DNA of 36,769 nucleotides, taken from Clostridiales bacterium. Its GTDB lineage: Bacteria > Bacillota > Clostridia > Christensenellales > CAG-314. Every line of letters starts with the position of its first letter. The stretch's first letter is position 1. Of the stretch, positions 22,355 to 30,994 are shown piece after piece. The translations under genes and the position numbers were made by a program. The DNA lies in the NCBI GenBank assembly GCA_004558105.1, contig SFEB01000006.1:1-36769 (forward strand), in the 5' to 3' direction. The notes under the pieces are model-generated. The model was not told the DNA's origin, did no database searches, and saw only the letters and a program-made list of their open reading frames with translations.

Positions 22355-23602
22355 ATGGAAAAGTTAACAGGCGCACTCGTATTTGCTCAGTCAGGCGGTC
22401 CCACGTCCGTCATTAACAGCAGTGCGTGCGGCGTATTTGAAACGGCGTTAAAGCAAGGTGAAATTACTCGGGTTTTGGGCGCGCATCATGGTATTAAAGG
22501 CGTTTTGAACGACGATTTGTTTGACATCGGACAAGAAAGCAAAGAAGAACTTGCTCTCTTAAAAACCACTCCTTCGTCGGCGTTGGGTAGCGTTCGTTAC
22601 AAGCTTGCAGATCCTGCGGTCGACGACACCGATTATCGCAGAATTCTTGAAGTTTTCAAAAAGCACAACGTCCGTTACTTTTTGTATAACGGCGGAAACG
22701 ACAGCATGGACACCTGTTATAAGGTTGGCAAGTTTTTGACCGAGAATAACTATCCGTGTAGAGTGATAGGCGTGCCGAAAACCATAGACAACGATTTGGA
22801 ATTTACCGACCATTGTCCGGGTTTTGCAAGCGCCGCCAAGTATATCGCGACGAGTTGTATGGAACTTACCCTTGACGGTAAAGTTTATGACAAGGGCAGT
22901 ATTCTTATCGTAGAGATCATGGGACGTCATGCCGGCTGGCTTACGGCGGCAAGTTACGTTGCTACAGCAAAAGGTCTCGGTCCGGATCTTATTTACGTTC
23001 CCGAGCGTAACTTTGACGTTGATAGGTTTGTGGAAGAAGTCAAGAGAGTTTATGCCGAAACCGGCAACTGTTTTGTCGCTATAAGTGAAGGTATTCACGA
23101 TGAAAACGGCAAATTTATCAGCGACTACGCAAAAGTCGTTGAAGACAAAAAAGATATGTTCAATCACGCCCAACTGGGCGGTGCGTGCGCTTATCTGGCA
23201 AATATCGTTAAGGCAAAGACGGGCGCTAAGGTACGCGCTATCGAGTTTAGTTTGCTTCAAAGATGCGCGGCACACTGCGGTTCGTCAACCGACGTAGAGG
23301 AAGCTTATCTCGCAGGCAAATCGGCTGTTCTGGCGGCAGTAGAAGGTAAAAGCGGTGTTATGATGGCTTTTAAACGTAGCGTTGTCGACGGTAAATACGT
23401 TTGTTCTATCGACGAAGTAGATCTTTCAAGAGTTGCAAATTACGAAAAGAAACTTCCCGACGAGTATATAACGGCTGAAGGTAATAATATTACTCCGGCA
23501 TTTTTGGATTACGTTCTGCCGTTGATAAAAGGCGAGAGTCGTCCACCCTTCGTAGACGGTGTACCTCGTTTTGCCAACCTTAAAAAAGTCAAGGCAGACT
23601 GA
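22355..23602 (+). CDS. pfp: Diphosphate-type 6-phosphofructokinase
   Basis: 415 residues. The PFK fold is clear: QSGGPTSVINSS (12-23), YNGGNDSMDT (111-120), IGVPKTIDNDL (138-148), EIMGRHAGWL. The donor-site residues GGND and PKTIDND match the PPi-dependent type rather than the ATP type (GGDG, PGTIDND). The enzyme therefore probably interconverts fructose-6-phosphate and fructose-1,6-bisphosphate using pyrophosphate, in both glycolytic directions. The in-frame upstream extension from 22295 lacks an SD, while GGGAGG precedes the ATG at 22355. Single-gene unit with its own promoter. Confidence 0.93.
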   Translation: MEKLTGALVFAQSGGPTSVINSSACGVFETALKQGEITRVLGAHHGIKGVLNDDLFDIGQESKEELALLKTTPSSALGSVRYKLADPAVDDTDYRRILEVFKKHNVRYFLYNGGNDSMDTCYKVGKFLTENNYPCRVIGVPKTIDNDLEFTDHCPGFASAAKYIATSCMELTLDGKVYDKGSILIVEIMGRHAGWLTAASYVATAKGLGPDLIYVPERNFDVDRFVEEVKRVYAETGNCFVAISEGIHDENGKFISDYAKVVEDKKDMFNHAQLGGACAYLANIVKAKTGAKVRAIEFSLLQRCAAHCGSSTDVEEAYLAGKSAVLAAVEGKSGVMMAFKRSVVDGKYVCSIDEVDLSRVANYEKKLPDEYITAEGNNITPAFLDYVLPLIKGESRPPFVDGVPRFANLKKVKAD

Positions 23603-23667
23603 CAAAAACAAATAATATAACGTAAATGCACGGCAAAACGGATAAATTTTTCCGCTTTTGCCGATAT

Positions 23668-23744
23668 GCACCCGTAGCGCAATTGGATAGAGTATTGCCC
23701 TCCGACGGCAAAGGTTGTGGGTTCGACTCCCATCGGGTGTACCA
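23668..23744 (+). tRNA. tRNA-Arg (CCG)
   Basis: Acceptor GCACCCG pairs with CGGGTGT (first pair a wobble). CCA is encoded, and the loop CTCCGAC gives anticodon CCG. An imperfect inverted repeat (CGGCAAAACGG ... CCGCTTTTGCCG, about 23631-23662) lies directly upstream and may end pfp transcripts. Confidence 0.93.
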
Positions 23745-23776
23745 AAAAGCGACAAGCTTTGTCTTGTCGCTTTTTT
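23744..23776 (+). terminator. Terminator after tRNA-Arg
   Basis: AAAAAGCGACAAG pairs with CTTGTCGCTTTTTT around a six-base loop. Confidence 0.92.
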
Positions 23777-23794
23777 ATTCAAGCCGACAGAATT

Positions 23795-24020
23795 GGTATA
23801 TCGTCACGGCAAAGCCGTATATATCATTCGCTCTTTGAGCGGTATTTCACCGCGAAATAACGCGTCTATATCGTCGGCTTGATGATATACAACGTTTCGC
23901 ATTGATGATATGCACGGCTTTGCCGTGATAAGGAATGGATATGATGGATGGTCTGATGTTGCTTTTTTCCAAGTTTCATGTTAAGATAAACAAAAGAATG
24001 ATATAAGTATCGTCTTACGA
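23795..24020. repeat. Modular intergenic hairpin repeat
   Basis: Short stems with loops of mostly three bases alternate with ATAT/GATGATAT-type spacers. Examples: ACGGC-AAA-GCCGT, CGCTC-TTT-GAGCG, CGCG-AAATAA-CGCG, CACGGC-TTT-GCCGTG, and ATCGT-CTT-ACGAT near 24008-24020. ACGGC-AAA-GCCGT also occurs at 21826-21838. Between tRNA-Arg and the SDR gene (about 335 bases) I see no coding frame, only this array and an AT-rich leader. Confidence 0.65.
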
Positions 24021-24081
24021 TTTTTATAATCGTTTGATAAATATAAAACTTTAAGCAAAAACGTTCACACGGAGGGGTAAA

Positions 24082-24870
24082 ATGAATGTATTGATTACCG
24101 GCGCTTGCGGCGGAATGGGAAAGGCGACGACGGTTTTATTAAAAGAAAAGGGACATAACGTATTTGCCATCGACCGAAAGATAACCGATCGGGTGGAAGG
24201 AGTCAACTATTTTGAAGCCGACGTAACTAAACAGGATGAATTGTTTGGTGTTTTTGAAGCTATTAAAGAGAAAACAGACATACTTGACGCAATCTTGAAT
24301 TTTGCCGGGATTTACAATCTTGATTCGCTCATTGAAATAAACGAGGAAGACTTTGTAAAGATTTTCAATATCAATTTATTCGGAGTGTACAGAGTCAATA
24401 AAATATTTGCGCCGCTCCTTAAGAAAAACGGAAAAGTCGTTATCACTTCAAGCGAACTGGCGCCGCTGTATCCGTTACCTTTTACCGGTTTATACGCAAT
24501 AACGAAAGCGGCACTGGAAAAATACGCCGATTCGCTGAGAATGGAACTTAATCTATTGGATATAAGGGTTTCGGTTATTCGTCCGGGGGCGGTTAAAACA
24601 GACTTACTCGACGTTTCAACCGCTGCGCTTGACCGCTTTTGCGAAAATACTGCTTTGTACAAGTGTAATGCCGAAAGATTTAAAAAAATTGTCGATAACG
24701 TTGAGTCGAAGAAAATCGAAACGTACAGAATTGCAAAAATTGCTTTAAAAATAGTTAACAGTAAAAAACCGAAATACGTATACAATATCAACAGAAACGT
24801 AATGTTAAAACTGTTAAATATTTTGCCTAAAAGGTGGCAGGTGGCTATTATAAAACGGATAATAAAATAA
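24082..24870 (+). CDS. Short-chain dehydrogenase/reductase
   Basis: 262 residues. The Rossmann dinucleotide motif GACGGMGK is at residues 7-14, the NFAG motif near 73, and the catalytic Ser and YAITK (Tyr and Lys) around 119-139 (SSELAPLYPLPFTGLYAITKAALEKY). RPGAVKTD is the usual post-catalytic segment. These are features of classical SDR oxidoreductases using NAD(P)H. The substrate cannot be told. A strong GGAGGGG SD precedes the ATG. It is more AT-rich than its neighbours in the C-terminal third. Monocistronic. Confidence 0.88.
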   Translation: MNVLITGACGGMGKATTVLLKEKGHNVFAIDRKITDRVEGVNYFEADVTKQDELFGVFEAIKEKTDILDAILNFAGIYNLDSLIEINEEDFVKIFNINLFGVYRVNKIFAPLLKKNGKVVITSSELAPLYPLPFTGLYAITKAALEKYADSLRMELNLLDIRVSVIRPGAVKTDLLDVSTAALDRFCENTALYKCNAERFKKIVDNVESKKIETYRIAKIALKIVNSKKPKYVYNINRNVMLKLLNILPKRWQVAIIKRIIK

Positions 24871-24897
24871 TCATTTCCGTCAATTGTCAATACAAGC

Positions 24898-24936
24898 CGA
24901 AGGGCGTCGCAAAAGCGACGCCCTTCGTTGCTATTT
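24898..24936. terminator. Bidirectional terminator
   Basis: A 13-bp perfect stem (CGAAGGGCGTCGC with GCGACGCCCTTCG) with an AAAA loop lies between the convergent SDR and exported-protein genes. Confidence 0.85.
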
Positions 24937-24957
24937 TGTAGGTTTTAAAAAAATCTG

Positions 24958-25401
24958 TTAATTTGCGTTATCGGAGTCGGGAACGGGTTTTATTTTCGGC
25001 ATTTTGTGCGGCGGACGGTTGAAAAAGTCTTCGGAATCGACTTTGCCTGTTTCTATCAGATAGTTGAGTTGCTCTATGGCAAAAAACACCTTGACGGAAA
25101 AAGTGACTTTTACGTTGGTGAATTGCGGATATTTTTGGTTCATCAGGTCGGTGATATTATTTTCCAACTTTTCGGTTTGTGTTTTTTGCAACTGCTTGCC
25201 GGGGCGAACGGCAATGAGGGCGCAATCGTCGTAAATGAAAACTCTCGTATCTTTTACGCCGTCAACCGCCAACAGGTTTTTTTCAATTTGTTGATGAGTT
25301 ACCGCCGCCTTTTCGGTTGCCGCATGAGCGGTATTGGTACCGAAACCGACGACCAGACATAAACCGAGTAAAATTATCAGAGATAATGCAAATTTTTTCA
25401 T
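24958..25401 (-). CDS. Exported protein, YhcN/YlaJ-like
   Basis: 147 residues. Residues 1-27 form a signal peptide ending in AHA, a likely signal peptidase I site with no lipobox cysteine. The mature part VTHQQIEKNLLAVDGVKDTRVFIYDDCALIAVRPG resembles YhcN/YlaJ-type domains known from sporulation lipoproteins. The tail is Pro/Lys/Asp-rich. The resemblance is modest, and other sporulation genes are not in the window. GGAGG lies upstream of the ATG. Probably a secreted or wall-associated protein of unknown role. Confidence 0.7.
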   Translation of the reverse strand: MKKFALSLIILLGLCLVVGFGTNTAHAATEKAAVTHQQIEKNLLAVDGVKDTRVFIYDDCALIAVRPGKQLQKTQTEKLENNITDLMNQKYPQFTNVKVTFSVKVFFAIEQLNYLIETGKVDSEDFFNRPPHKMPKIKPVPDSDNAN

Positions 25402-25513
25402 CGTTTTTTTCCTCCGTATTTAGGGTGTGCAATCGACAAAATAATATTCCTTTCATCAACCTTATCTTTTTTTGCGGAAAAATTCTCAGGTAAAATCGTA
25501 GTGGAGGGTGGAT

Positions 25514-25699
25514 ATGTTAGTAGTAACTATTGTTCTGGCATTTTTAGGACTCGGGTGGTGCTTGTGGTATATCTTTTATCAGTTGTTTTTGGCAAAAAAA
25601 CATCGTACCGAGCGAAAACCCGACGGCAGTGTAAAATACGATTACGTCGACGAGTACGAAGAAGGGGACGACCTTATTATCAATTTCAAAAAAATTTAA
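25514..25699 (+). CDS. Small single-span membrane protein
   Basis: 61 residues: one hydrophobic span (residues ~2-26), then a basic stretch AKKHRTERKPDG and an acidic tail YDYVDEYEEGDDLIINFKKI. GGAGGG immediately upstream favours the ATG at 25514 over an in-frame GTG at 25508. No family recognised. It lies between a divergent exported-protein gene and the nrdR promoter. It is short but has a good SD and charged topology, so I consider it likely real. Confidence 0.65.
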   Translation: MLVVTIVLAFLGLGWCLWYIFYQLFLAKKHRTERKPDGSVKYDYVDEYEEGDDLIINFKKI

Positions 25700-25718
25700 A
25701 AAAAATTTCTGCTATTTC

Positions 25719-25747
25719 TTGTAATTGTCGAAAAATTAAAGTATAAT
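25719..25747 (+). promoter_or_regulatory. nrdR promoter
   Basis: TTGTAA (25719-25724), a 17-base spacer and TATAAT (25742-25747). No NrdR-box pair was recognised. Confidence 0.75.
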
Positions 25748-25761
25748 CATATTGTGCTTGC

Positions 25762-25787
25762 AGGGAGTGAGCTTTGTCTCGCTCTCT
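25762..25787 (+). promoter_or_regulatory. Leader hairpin before nrdR
   Basis: AGGGAGTGAG pairs with CTCGCTCTCT (10 bp, two G-U pairs) over a six-base loop, near the start of the predicted leader. A T-rich stretch follows. It may be a weak attenuator or an mRNA stabiliser. Confidence 0.45.
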
Positions 25788-25820
25788 CGGTTTTGTTCGT
25801 TGTTTTGCGGGAGGTAGAAT

Positions 25821-26285
25821 ATGAAGTGTATTTATTGCGGTTGCGCCGAACTGAAAGTTATCGACAGCCGCCCGGTGGAAGAAAGTAACGCTATAAGGCG
25901 TCGCAGGGAGTGTACCAACTGCGGTAAGAGATTTACCACGTACGAAACGGTGGAAGAAACTCAGCTTCTCGTTATAAAAAACAACGGCAACCGCCAATTG
26001 TTCGACGTCAACAAACTTAAAAACGGGATTATCAAGTCGTGTGAAAAACGTCCCGTTTCTATGGAAAAAATAGAAGGTCTCGTTGCCGATATTCAACAAA
26101 AACTCAACAACAGTCTCGAGCAGGAGGTTACCAGCAAACACATCGGAGAACTCGTAATGGAGGGATTGAAAAATATCGACGAAGTCGCGTACATCAGGTT
26201 TGCGTCGGTGTACCGTCAATTTAAAGACAGCACCACTTTTTTTGAAGAAATGAAAAAGATTTTCGATCCGGAAATAAAGAAATAA
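25821..26285 (+). CDS. nrdR: Transcriptional repressor NrdR
   Basis: 154 residues, the family length. The N-terminal zinc ribbon uses C3, C6, C31 and C34 (MKCIYC and CTNCGKRF). The ATP-cone domain follows (~48-138: LLVIKNNGNRQLFDVNKLKNGI ... DEVAYIRFASVYRQF). NrdR senses ATP/dATP and represses ribonucleotide reductase genes, none of which are in the window. GGGAGG precedes the ATG. It has its own promoter and a hairpin after the stop. Confidence 0.97.
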   Translation: MKCIYCGCAELKVIDSRPVEESNAIRRRRECTNCGKRFTTYETVEETQLLVIKNNGNRQLFDVNKLKNGIIKSCEKRPVSMEKIEGLVADIQQKLNNSLEQEVTSKHIGELVMEGLKNIDEVAYIRFASVYRQFKDSTTFFEEMKKIFDPEIKK

Positions 26286-26292
26286 ATTTTTC

Positions 26293-26314
26293 GTGCGCTT
26301 TATTTAAAGCGCAC
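26293..26314 (+). terminator. Hairpin after nrdR
   Basis: A perfect 10-bp stem GTGCGCTTTA/TAAAGCGCAC with a TT loop lies eight bases after the stop. The following T tract is weak (AATTTG). Confidence 0.65.
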
Positions 26315-26329
26315 AATTTGTTATAAATA

Positions 26330-27397
26330 ATGGATATCAAAAGACAACTTATCGATTTTTGCCGTCGCTATCCCTTGATGCGCACACAGGATTATATCAA
26401 ACTGATTTTTCAGAGCGAGTATTACGGCGGACATTTTATTGCGAGCGAGGACGATTCTTTGCGCCGCTTAAAGAAAGAGGCGGAACTCTGCGTGGTTCAG
26501 AAAGTACCGCAAGAGCCGGCAGCCGATTTCTTTTTGGAAATGGCGCGGGTAAATATTCGTCCTTTTGTTCGTGCCGGAAAAAATCTTAATACTTTAAACC
26601 GTATTTTCGTTGAAAGCAATCGCTTGACCAACGGCAACAGAGAGAGTTTTGACGAAAAGTTAAACGTTTTTTTGCAACTTGTCAAAGAAAAAAAGATTGA
26701 TTTGCCTTATTACGCCGTGTCAAGAGAGGTCAGCGAATATAAAAAATCAGGTTATCCCATTCCTAATCACTCTTCGGCAGTCAAAATGAATTACGCCCCT
26801 GCTTACAGGGTGATAAAAAAAGAGTATTGGCAACTGTTTGACGTAATAGAAAAAATCGACAAACTGCTCAACTCGCGCCTGACGGTTACCGTTGCGATCG
26901 ACGGTAACAGCGGCGCGGGAAAATCTTTTTTTTCGCAAGCATTAAAGGATTATTACGGGTGTCAGGTTTTGCATACCGACGACTTCTTTTTGCCGCCTTC
27001 GTTAAAGAGTAAAGAGAGGTTGGACGAGGCGGGCGGCAACGTTCATTACGAAAGGTTGCGCGAGACGATGATAAAAATGAAGGACGCAGGCGGATACGAA
27101 TACGACAGATACGACTGCAGAACCGGCGAGTTTAAAAAAGTCGTAATTCCCGCGTGTAGACTGAACATAGTAGAGGGTTGTTATTCCTTGCACCGTTCGG
27201 TAAAAGACATGTACGACCTTGCGGTAATAGTTAAAGTCAATAAGGCCGTCCAGACTAAAAGGATACTTAACAGAGACGGTGCGGAAAAACTGAAAAGGTA
27301 CGTTAACGAGTGGATACCGTTGGAAGACAAATACTTTTCCGCGTTGGATACGACGGGAGTGGAAACGATGACGATAGACACTTCGAAAGAAGAATAA
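26330..27397 (+). CDS. Uridine-kinase-like P-loop protein with novel N-terminal domain
   Basis: 355 residues. The C-terminal half (about 185-355) is a uridine kinase/phosphoribulokinase-type domain: VAIDGNSGAGKSFF (188-201), HTDDFFLP (215-222), a VEGCYSLH acceptor segment and a lid-like RILNRDG. The N-terminal ~175 residues form an unrecognised mostly helical domain with YYGGHF and NHSSAVKMNY motifs. No SD precedes the ATG. A TGTTATAAA element at 26319-26327 nearly touches it, so the start or the promoter is uncertain. Probably a nucleoside or small-molecule kinase; substrate unknown. Confidence 0.75.
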   Translation: MDIKRQLIDFCRRYPLMRTQDYIKLIFQSEYYGGHFIASEDDSLRRLKKEAELCVVQKVPQEPAADFFLEMARVNIRPFVRAGKNLNTLNRIFVESNRLTNGNRESFDEKLNVFLQLVKEKKIDLPYYAVSREVSEYKKSGYPIPNHSSAVKMNYAPAYRVIKKEYWQLFDVIEKIDKLLNSRLTVTVAIDGNSGAGKSFFSQALKDYYGCQVLHTDDFFLPPSLKSKERLDEAGGNVHYERLRETMIKMKDAGGYEYDRYDCRTGEFKKVVIPACRLNIVEGCYSLHRSVKDMYDLAVIVKVNKAVQTKRILNRDGAEKLKRYVNEWIPLEDKYFSALDTTGVETMTIDTSKEE

Positions 27398-27428
27398 AAA
27401 TCAATTTTGATAAATATCTCTCAAATAT

Positions 27429-27457
27429 TTTACATTTAAAAAAAAAGGGATTATAAT
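27429..27457 (+). promoter_or_regulatory. Leaderless-type promoter of the flavoprotein gene
   Basis: TTTACA (27429-27434), a 17-base spacer and perfect TATAAT (27452-27457). Six bases later comes the ATG at 27464, the expected transcription start. No SD is present. Confidence 0.8.
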
Positions 27458-27463
27458 AAAAAG

Positions 27464-28615
27464 ATGAAGATAGTAGTGGTGGGAGGAGGCGCCAGCGGAC
27501 TCGTTTTTTCGATTCTTTCGGCAAGACAGGGGCACCGCGTCACGTTACTTGAAGCCAACTCCAGAGTAGGCAAAAAACTTATGCTGACGGGCGGCGGAAG
27601 GTGCAATTTGTACAACGCCGCGGTCGACGCTCGTTGCTACAACGATCCTTATTTCGTCGGCAAGGTTTTCGAAAACTGTTCTAAGGAAAAATACCTCAGA
27701 GTTATCGAGTCGTTCGGTATTTTTACCGACGTACCCGACGGCGAGGGGCGCGTTTATCCCATTACTTATTCCGCGGCGTCCGTAGTTGATTGTTTGCGTT
27801 TCGAAGCGACACGGGTGGGGGTTAATATCGTCTGTGATACCCGTGTTGACGGAATAATTACGGGTGAGGGATATACCGTGAATGCCGGCGGACGGCAATA
27901 CTGTTGCGACAAGGTCGTTATCGCGGTAGGGAGCGGTTCTCAATCGGCAAGAACCGGTCTGGCAGACCTCGTGGGTAAAGAATATCTGACAAAAACGGTA
28001 CCGTCTCTGAGTCCGTTAACGGTAAACAACCTTCCCAAAGGTACATCGGGAGTCAGAGCCAAATGCGAAATGACGTTACTAGATAACGGGAGACGGGTAG
28101 CGAGCGAACGGGGTGAAATTCAATTCCGCGATTTTGGATTAAGCGGAATTTGTACGTTAAACCTGTCGGCGTATATTGCCCGTGCCAAGGTAAAGGGCGA
28201 AAAAAACGAGTTTGACGTATCGGTTGATTTTTTACCCGATTTTGATGAAAAAACACTGCGGAATATTTTGATGAACAGGCAGAGGTCGGGGTATACCGAC
28301 GATCAGTTACTTGTCGGTTTATTGCCAAACAAACTTGCCGAAACGATAAGACGTGCCGTCGCGCACGACGATACGGACGGTTTGGTAAGACTTGTTAAAA
28401 GGTACGTTTTTAAAAACGCAGAGACGGTTGATTACAGTCTCAGTCAGGTGACATCCGGCGGCGTTAAATGTGAGTTTGTCGACGAAGGGTTCAATCTTCC
28501 CGACGGAATAATCGTGTTAGGCGAGGCGTTGAACGTTGACGGATTATGCGGGGGTTACAATCTCTATTTCGCTTTCGTCAGCGCAATAGTCGCGGCGGAA
28601 CGTTTAGAGCGATAA
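27464..28615 (+). CDS. HI0933 family NAD(P)/FAD-dependent oxidoreductase
   Basis: 383 residues. The FAD-binding motif MKIVVVGGGASGLVFSILSARQGHRVTLLEA (1-31) leads into RVGKKLMLTGGGRCNLYN, the diagnostic HI0933/BaiN-type signature. Later VIAVGSGSQSARTG and the C-terminal LGEALNVDGLCGGYNLYFAFVSAIVAAE complete the FAD site. Its physiological substrate is not known to me. The ATG is set by length and by the fit of the N-terminus to the family; there is no SD, and a sigma-A promoter ends six bases before it. Confidence 0.9.
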   Translation: MKIVVVGGGASGLVFSILSARQGHRVTLLEANSRVGKKLMLTGGGRCNLYNAAVDARCYNDPYFVGKVFENCSKEKYLRVIESFGIFTDVPDGEGRVYPITYSAASVVDCLRFEATRVGVNIVCDTRVDGIITGEGYTVNAGGRQYCCDKVVIAVGSGSQSARTGLADLVGKEYLTKTVPSLSPLTVNNLPKGTSGVRAKCEMTLLDNGRRVASERGEIQFRDFGLSGICTLNLSAYIARAKVKGEKNEFDVSVDFLPDFDEKTLRNILMNRQRSGYTDDQLLVGLLPNKLAETIRRAVAHDDTDGLVRLVKRYVFKNAETVDYSLSQVTSGGVKCEFVDEGFNLPDGIIVLGEALNVDGLCGGYNLYFAFVSAIVAAERLER

Positions 28616-28664
28616 AAAGCGATAAAATTTAAGAAAAAACACTTGTAAAAAGAGGTAAAATACT

Positions 28665-29705
28665 ATGAAAATGGATGCAATTATCAAACCTGCGGCTCAG
28701 CCCGGTTTGGAACTTGTTCGCAAAGAAGTTCCCGTTATCAACGACGGCGAAGCTTTGGTTAAGGTACATTATTCCGCAATCTGCGGCACCGACGTACATA
28801 TCTACGATTGGAACCAATGGGCGCAGGATACGATCAAACCTCCGATGACCATCGGTCACGAGTTTGTCGGTGAAATCGTTGAGATTAAGGGAAACACTTC
28901 TGCCTTTAAAGTAGGCGATATCGTTTCCGCCGAAGGACACGTCGTTTGCGGTAAATGTCGCAACTGCCGTGCAGGACGCAGACATCTTTGCCCCAATACG
29001 AAGGGAATAGGCGTTAATCGCGACGGTATTTTTGCAGAATACGCGAGTATCCCGATAAACAACCTCTGGTTGACCGATAAGGATATTCCTGAAAAAATGT
29101 ACGCTATATTCGATCCGTACGGCAACGCAACCCATACTGCGTTAAAGTTCCCGATGATAGGCGAAGACGTCCTTATTACGGGCGCAGGTCCCATCGGTAT
29201 CATGGCTGCCGCTATCTGCCGTCACGTTGGTGCTAAAAACATTGTTCTGACGGATATTTCCGACGCCAGACTGGAACTTGCAAAAAAGGTTTGCCCCTCC
29301 GTTATTACGGTAAACACGCTTAACAAACGCATCAAGGACGTTCAGAAGGAAATCGGTATGACCGAAGGCTTTGACGTAGGTCTGGAAATGAGCGGAAGCG
29401 GCATAGCGTTCAACGAGATGTTGGATAACATGATTATGGGCGGTAAAATCGCAATGCTCGGTTTACAGAGTTCCGACACGAAGATCAACTGGAACAACAT
29501 GATATTCAATATGATAACTTTGCAAGGTATTTACGGCAGAGAAGTATTTGAAACATGGCACAAGATGACAGCTATGTTAAAGAGCGGTCTTGATATTTCA
29601 AAAATCATCACGGGCGAATACGATTATCACGACTTTGAAAAAGGCTTTGCCGATATGAAGAGCGGCAAGAGCGGCAAGATTATTCTTGACTGGGCTAAAA
29701 ATTAA
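28665..29705 (+). CDS. tdh: L-threonine 3-dehydrogenase
   Basis: 346 residues, a zinc-dependent medium-chain dehydrogenase. The catalytic zinc ligands include C40 (AICGTDVHIYDW) and H65-E66 (GHEF). The structural zinc uses C95, C98, C101 and C109. GAGPIGIMAAAI is the NAD-binding loop. CGTDVHIYDWNQWAQ is characteristic of threonine dehydrogenase. The enzyme makes 2-amino-3-oxobutanoate, which the next gene product cleaves. AGAGG lies nine bases before the ATG. tdh and kbl are 23 bases apart and form one unit. Confidence 0.95.
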   Translation: MKMDAIIKPAAQPGLELVRKEVPVINDGEALVKVHYSAICGTDVHIYDWNQWAQDTIKPPMTIGHEFVGEIVEIKGNTSAFKVGDIVSAEGHVVCGKCRNCRAGRRHLCPNTKGIGVNRDGIFAEYASIPINNLWLTDKDIPEKMYAIFDPYGNATHTALKFPMIGEDVLITGAGPIGIMAAAICRHVGAKNIVLTDISDARLELAKKVCPSVITVNTLNKRIKDVQKEIGMTEGFDVGLEMSGSGIAFNEMLDNMIMGGKIAMLGLQSSDTKINWNNMIFNMITLQGIYGREVFETWHKMTAMLKSGLDISKIITGEYDYHDFEKGFADMKSGKSGKIILDWAKN

Positions 29706-29728
29706 AATAATAACGGAGGATATATCCA

Positions 29729-30913
29729 ATGCTTGACAAAAAATATTATCAGGGTATTTTAGACGAAATCAAAAACGCCGGTTTGTGGAAAGAAGAGCGC
29801 ATCATCACCACTCCTCAAAGCGCACAAATCGATACGACCAAAGCCGACGGCGTTCTCAACTTCTGCGCCAACAACTATCTCGGCCTTGCCAACAATCAGG
29901 AACTTATCGAGGCGGCAAAAGCCAGCTATGACAAGTACGGTTACGGTATGAGCAGCGTCCGTTTTATTTGCGGAACTCAGACGATTCATAAAGAATTGGA
30001 AGAAGCGCTCAGCAAGTTCTTGTCGACGGAAGACACAATTCTTTACAGCAGTTGTTTCGACGCTAACGGCGGTTTGTTTGAAACCATTACCACGGCGGAC
30101 GACGCCATTATTTCCGACGCTCTCAACCATGCGAGCATTATCGACGGCGTTCGTTTGTCCAAGGCTCACCGTTATCGTTACGCCAACAACGATATGGAAG
30201 ATCTTGAAAAACAACTCAAACAGGCAATAGCGGACGGCTGTAAGCAAAAAGTCATCGTCACCGACGGCGTATTCAGTATGGACGGTATAATCGCCAACCT
30301 TAAAGGCGTATGCGATCTCGCGGAAAAATACGGCGCAATGGTAGTCGTTGACGACAGCCATGCAACCGGTTTCGTAGGTCCCAACGGCAGAGGCACGGCG
30401 GAATATTGCGGTGTTGTCGGAAGAGTTGATATTATCACCGGTACTTTCGGTAAAGCTTTGGGCGGCGCAAGCGGCGGCTTTACGAGCGGTCGCAGAGAAA
30501 TCATCGATTTACTCCGTCAACGCAGTCGTCCTTATTTGTTCTCCAACACCGTCGCTCCCGCAATCTGCGCCACGACTCTTAAGGTTCTCGAAATGTTGAC
30601 AAAAGACACTTCTCTCCGCGACAAGGTCATGGAAAACGCCAGGTATTTCCGCTCCGAGATGGAAAAGAATAACTTTAACCTTATCGGTAAAGACCACGCT
30701 ATCATACCCGTTATGTTGTACGACGCGGTAGTCAGCCAGAAGGTTGCTGATCTGATGCTCAAGAAGGGTATTTACGTCACGGGATTCTTCTATCCGGTAG
30801 TACCCAAAGACAAGGCTCGTATCCGTACTCAGATGTCTGCTGCACACAGCAAAGAAGATATCGACAAGTGCGTAAAAGCGTTTGTTGAATGCAGAGAAGA
30901 AATCGGTTTTTAA
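29729..30913 (+). CDS. kbl: Glycine C-acetyltransferase (2-amino-3-ketobutyrate CoA ligase)
   Basis: 394 residues, a PLP enzyme of the alpha-oxoamine synthase family. NFCANNYLGL (44-53), VDDSHATGFVG (207-217) and the PLP lysine K242 in TGTFGKALGG are all present. It converts 2-amino-3-oxobutanoate plus CoA into glycine and acetyl-CoA, completing threonine degradation begun by Tdh. GGAGGA precedes the ATG. A strong terminator follows. Confidence 0.95.
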   Translation: MLDKKYYQGILDEIKNAGLWKEERIITTPQSAQIDTTKADGVLNFCANNYLGLANNQELIEAAKASYDKYGYGMSSVRFICGTQTIHKELEEALSKFLSTEDTILYSSCFDANGGLFETITTADDAIISDALNHASIIDGVRLSKAHRYRYANNDMEDLEKQLKQAIADGCKQKVIVTDGVFSMDGIIANLKGVCDLAEKYGAMVVVDDSHATGFVGPNGRGTAEYCGVVGRVDIITGTFGKALGGASGGFTSGRREIIDLLRQRSRPYLFSNTVAPAICATTLKVLEMLTKDTSLRDKVMENARYFRSEMEKNNFNLIGKDHAIIPVMLYDAVVSQKVADLMLKKGIYVTGFFYPVVPKDKARIRTQMSAAHSKEDIDKCVKAFVECREEIGF

Positions 30914-30936
30914 TCGGTAAAAAGCATAATAATTTA

Positions 30937-30968
30937 AACACGGCAGGCAAAACGCCCGCCGTGTTTTT
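30937..30968 (+). terminator. Terminator of tdh-kbl
   Basis: AAACACGGC-A-GGC pairs with GCC-C-GCCGTGTTT around a short AAAAC loop and continues into Ts. Confidence 0.9.
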
Positions 30969-30994
30969 AGTAATAACGAATTCGTGGAATGAAT

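Noticed and set aside
22559..23275. 238-residue minus-strand ORF
   Set aside because: Antisense shadow of the phosphofructokinase gene, with atypical composition and no SD.
29759..30361. 200-residue minus-strand ORF
   Set aside because: Antisense shadow of kbl.
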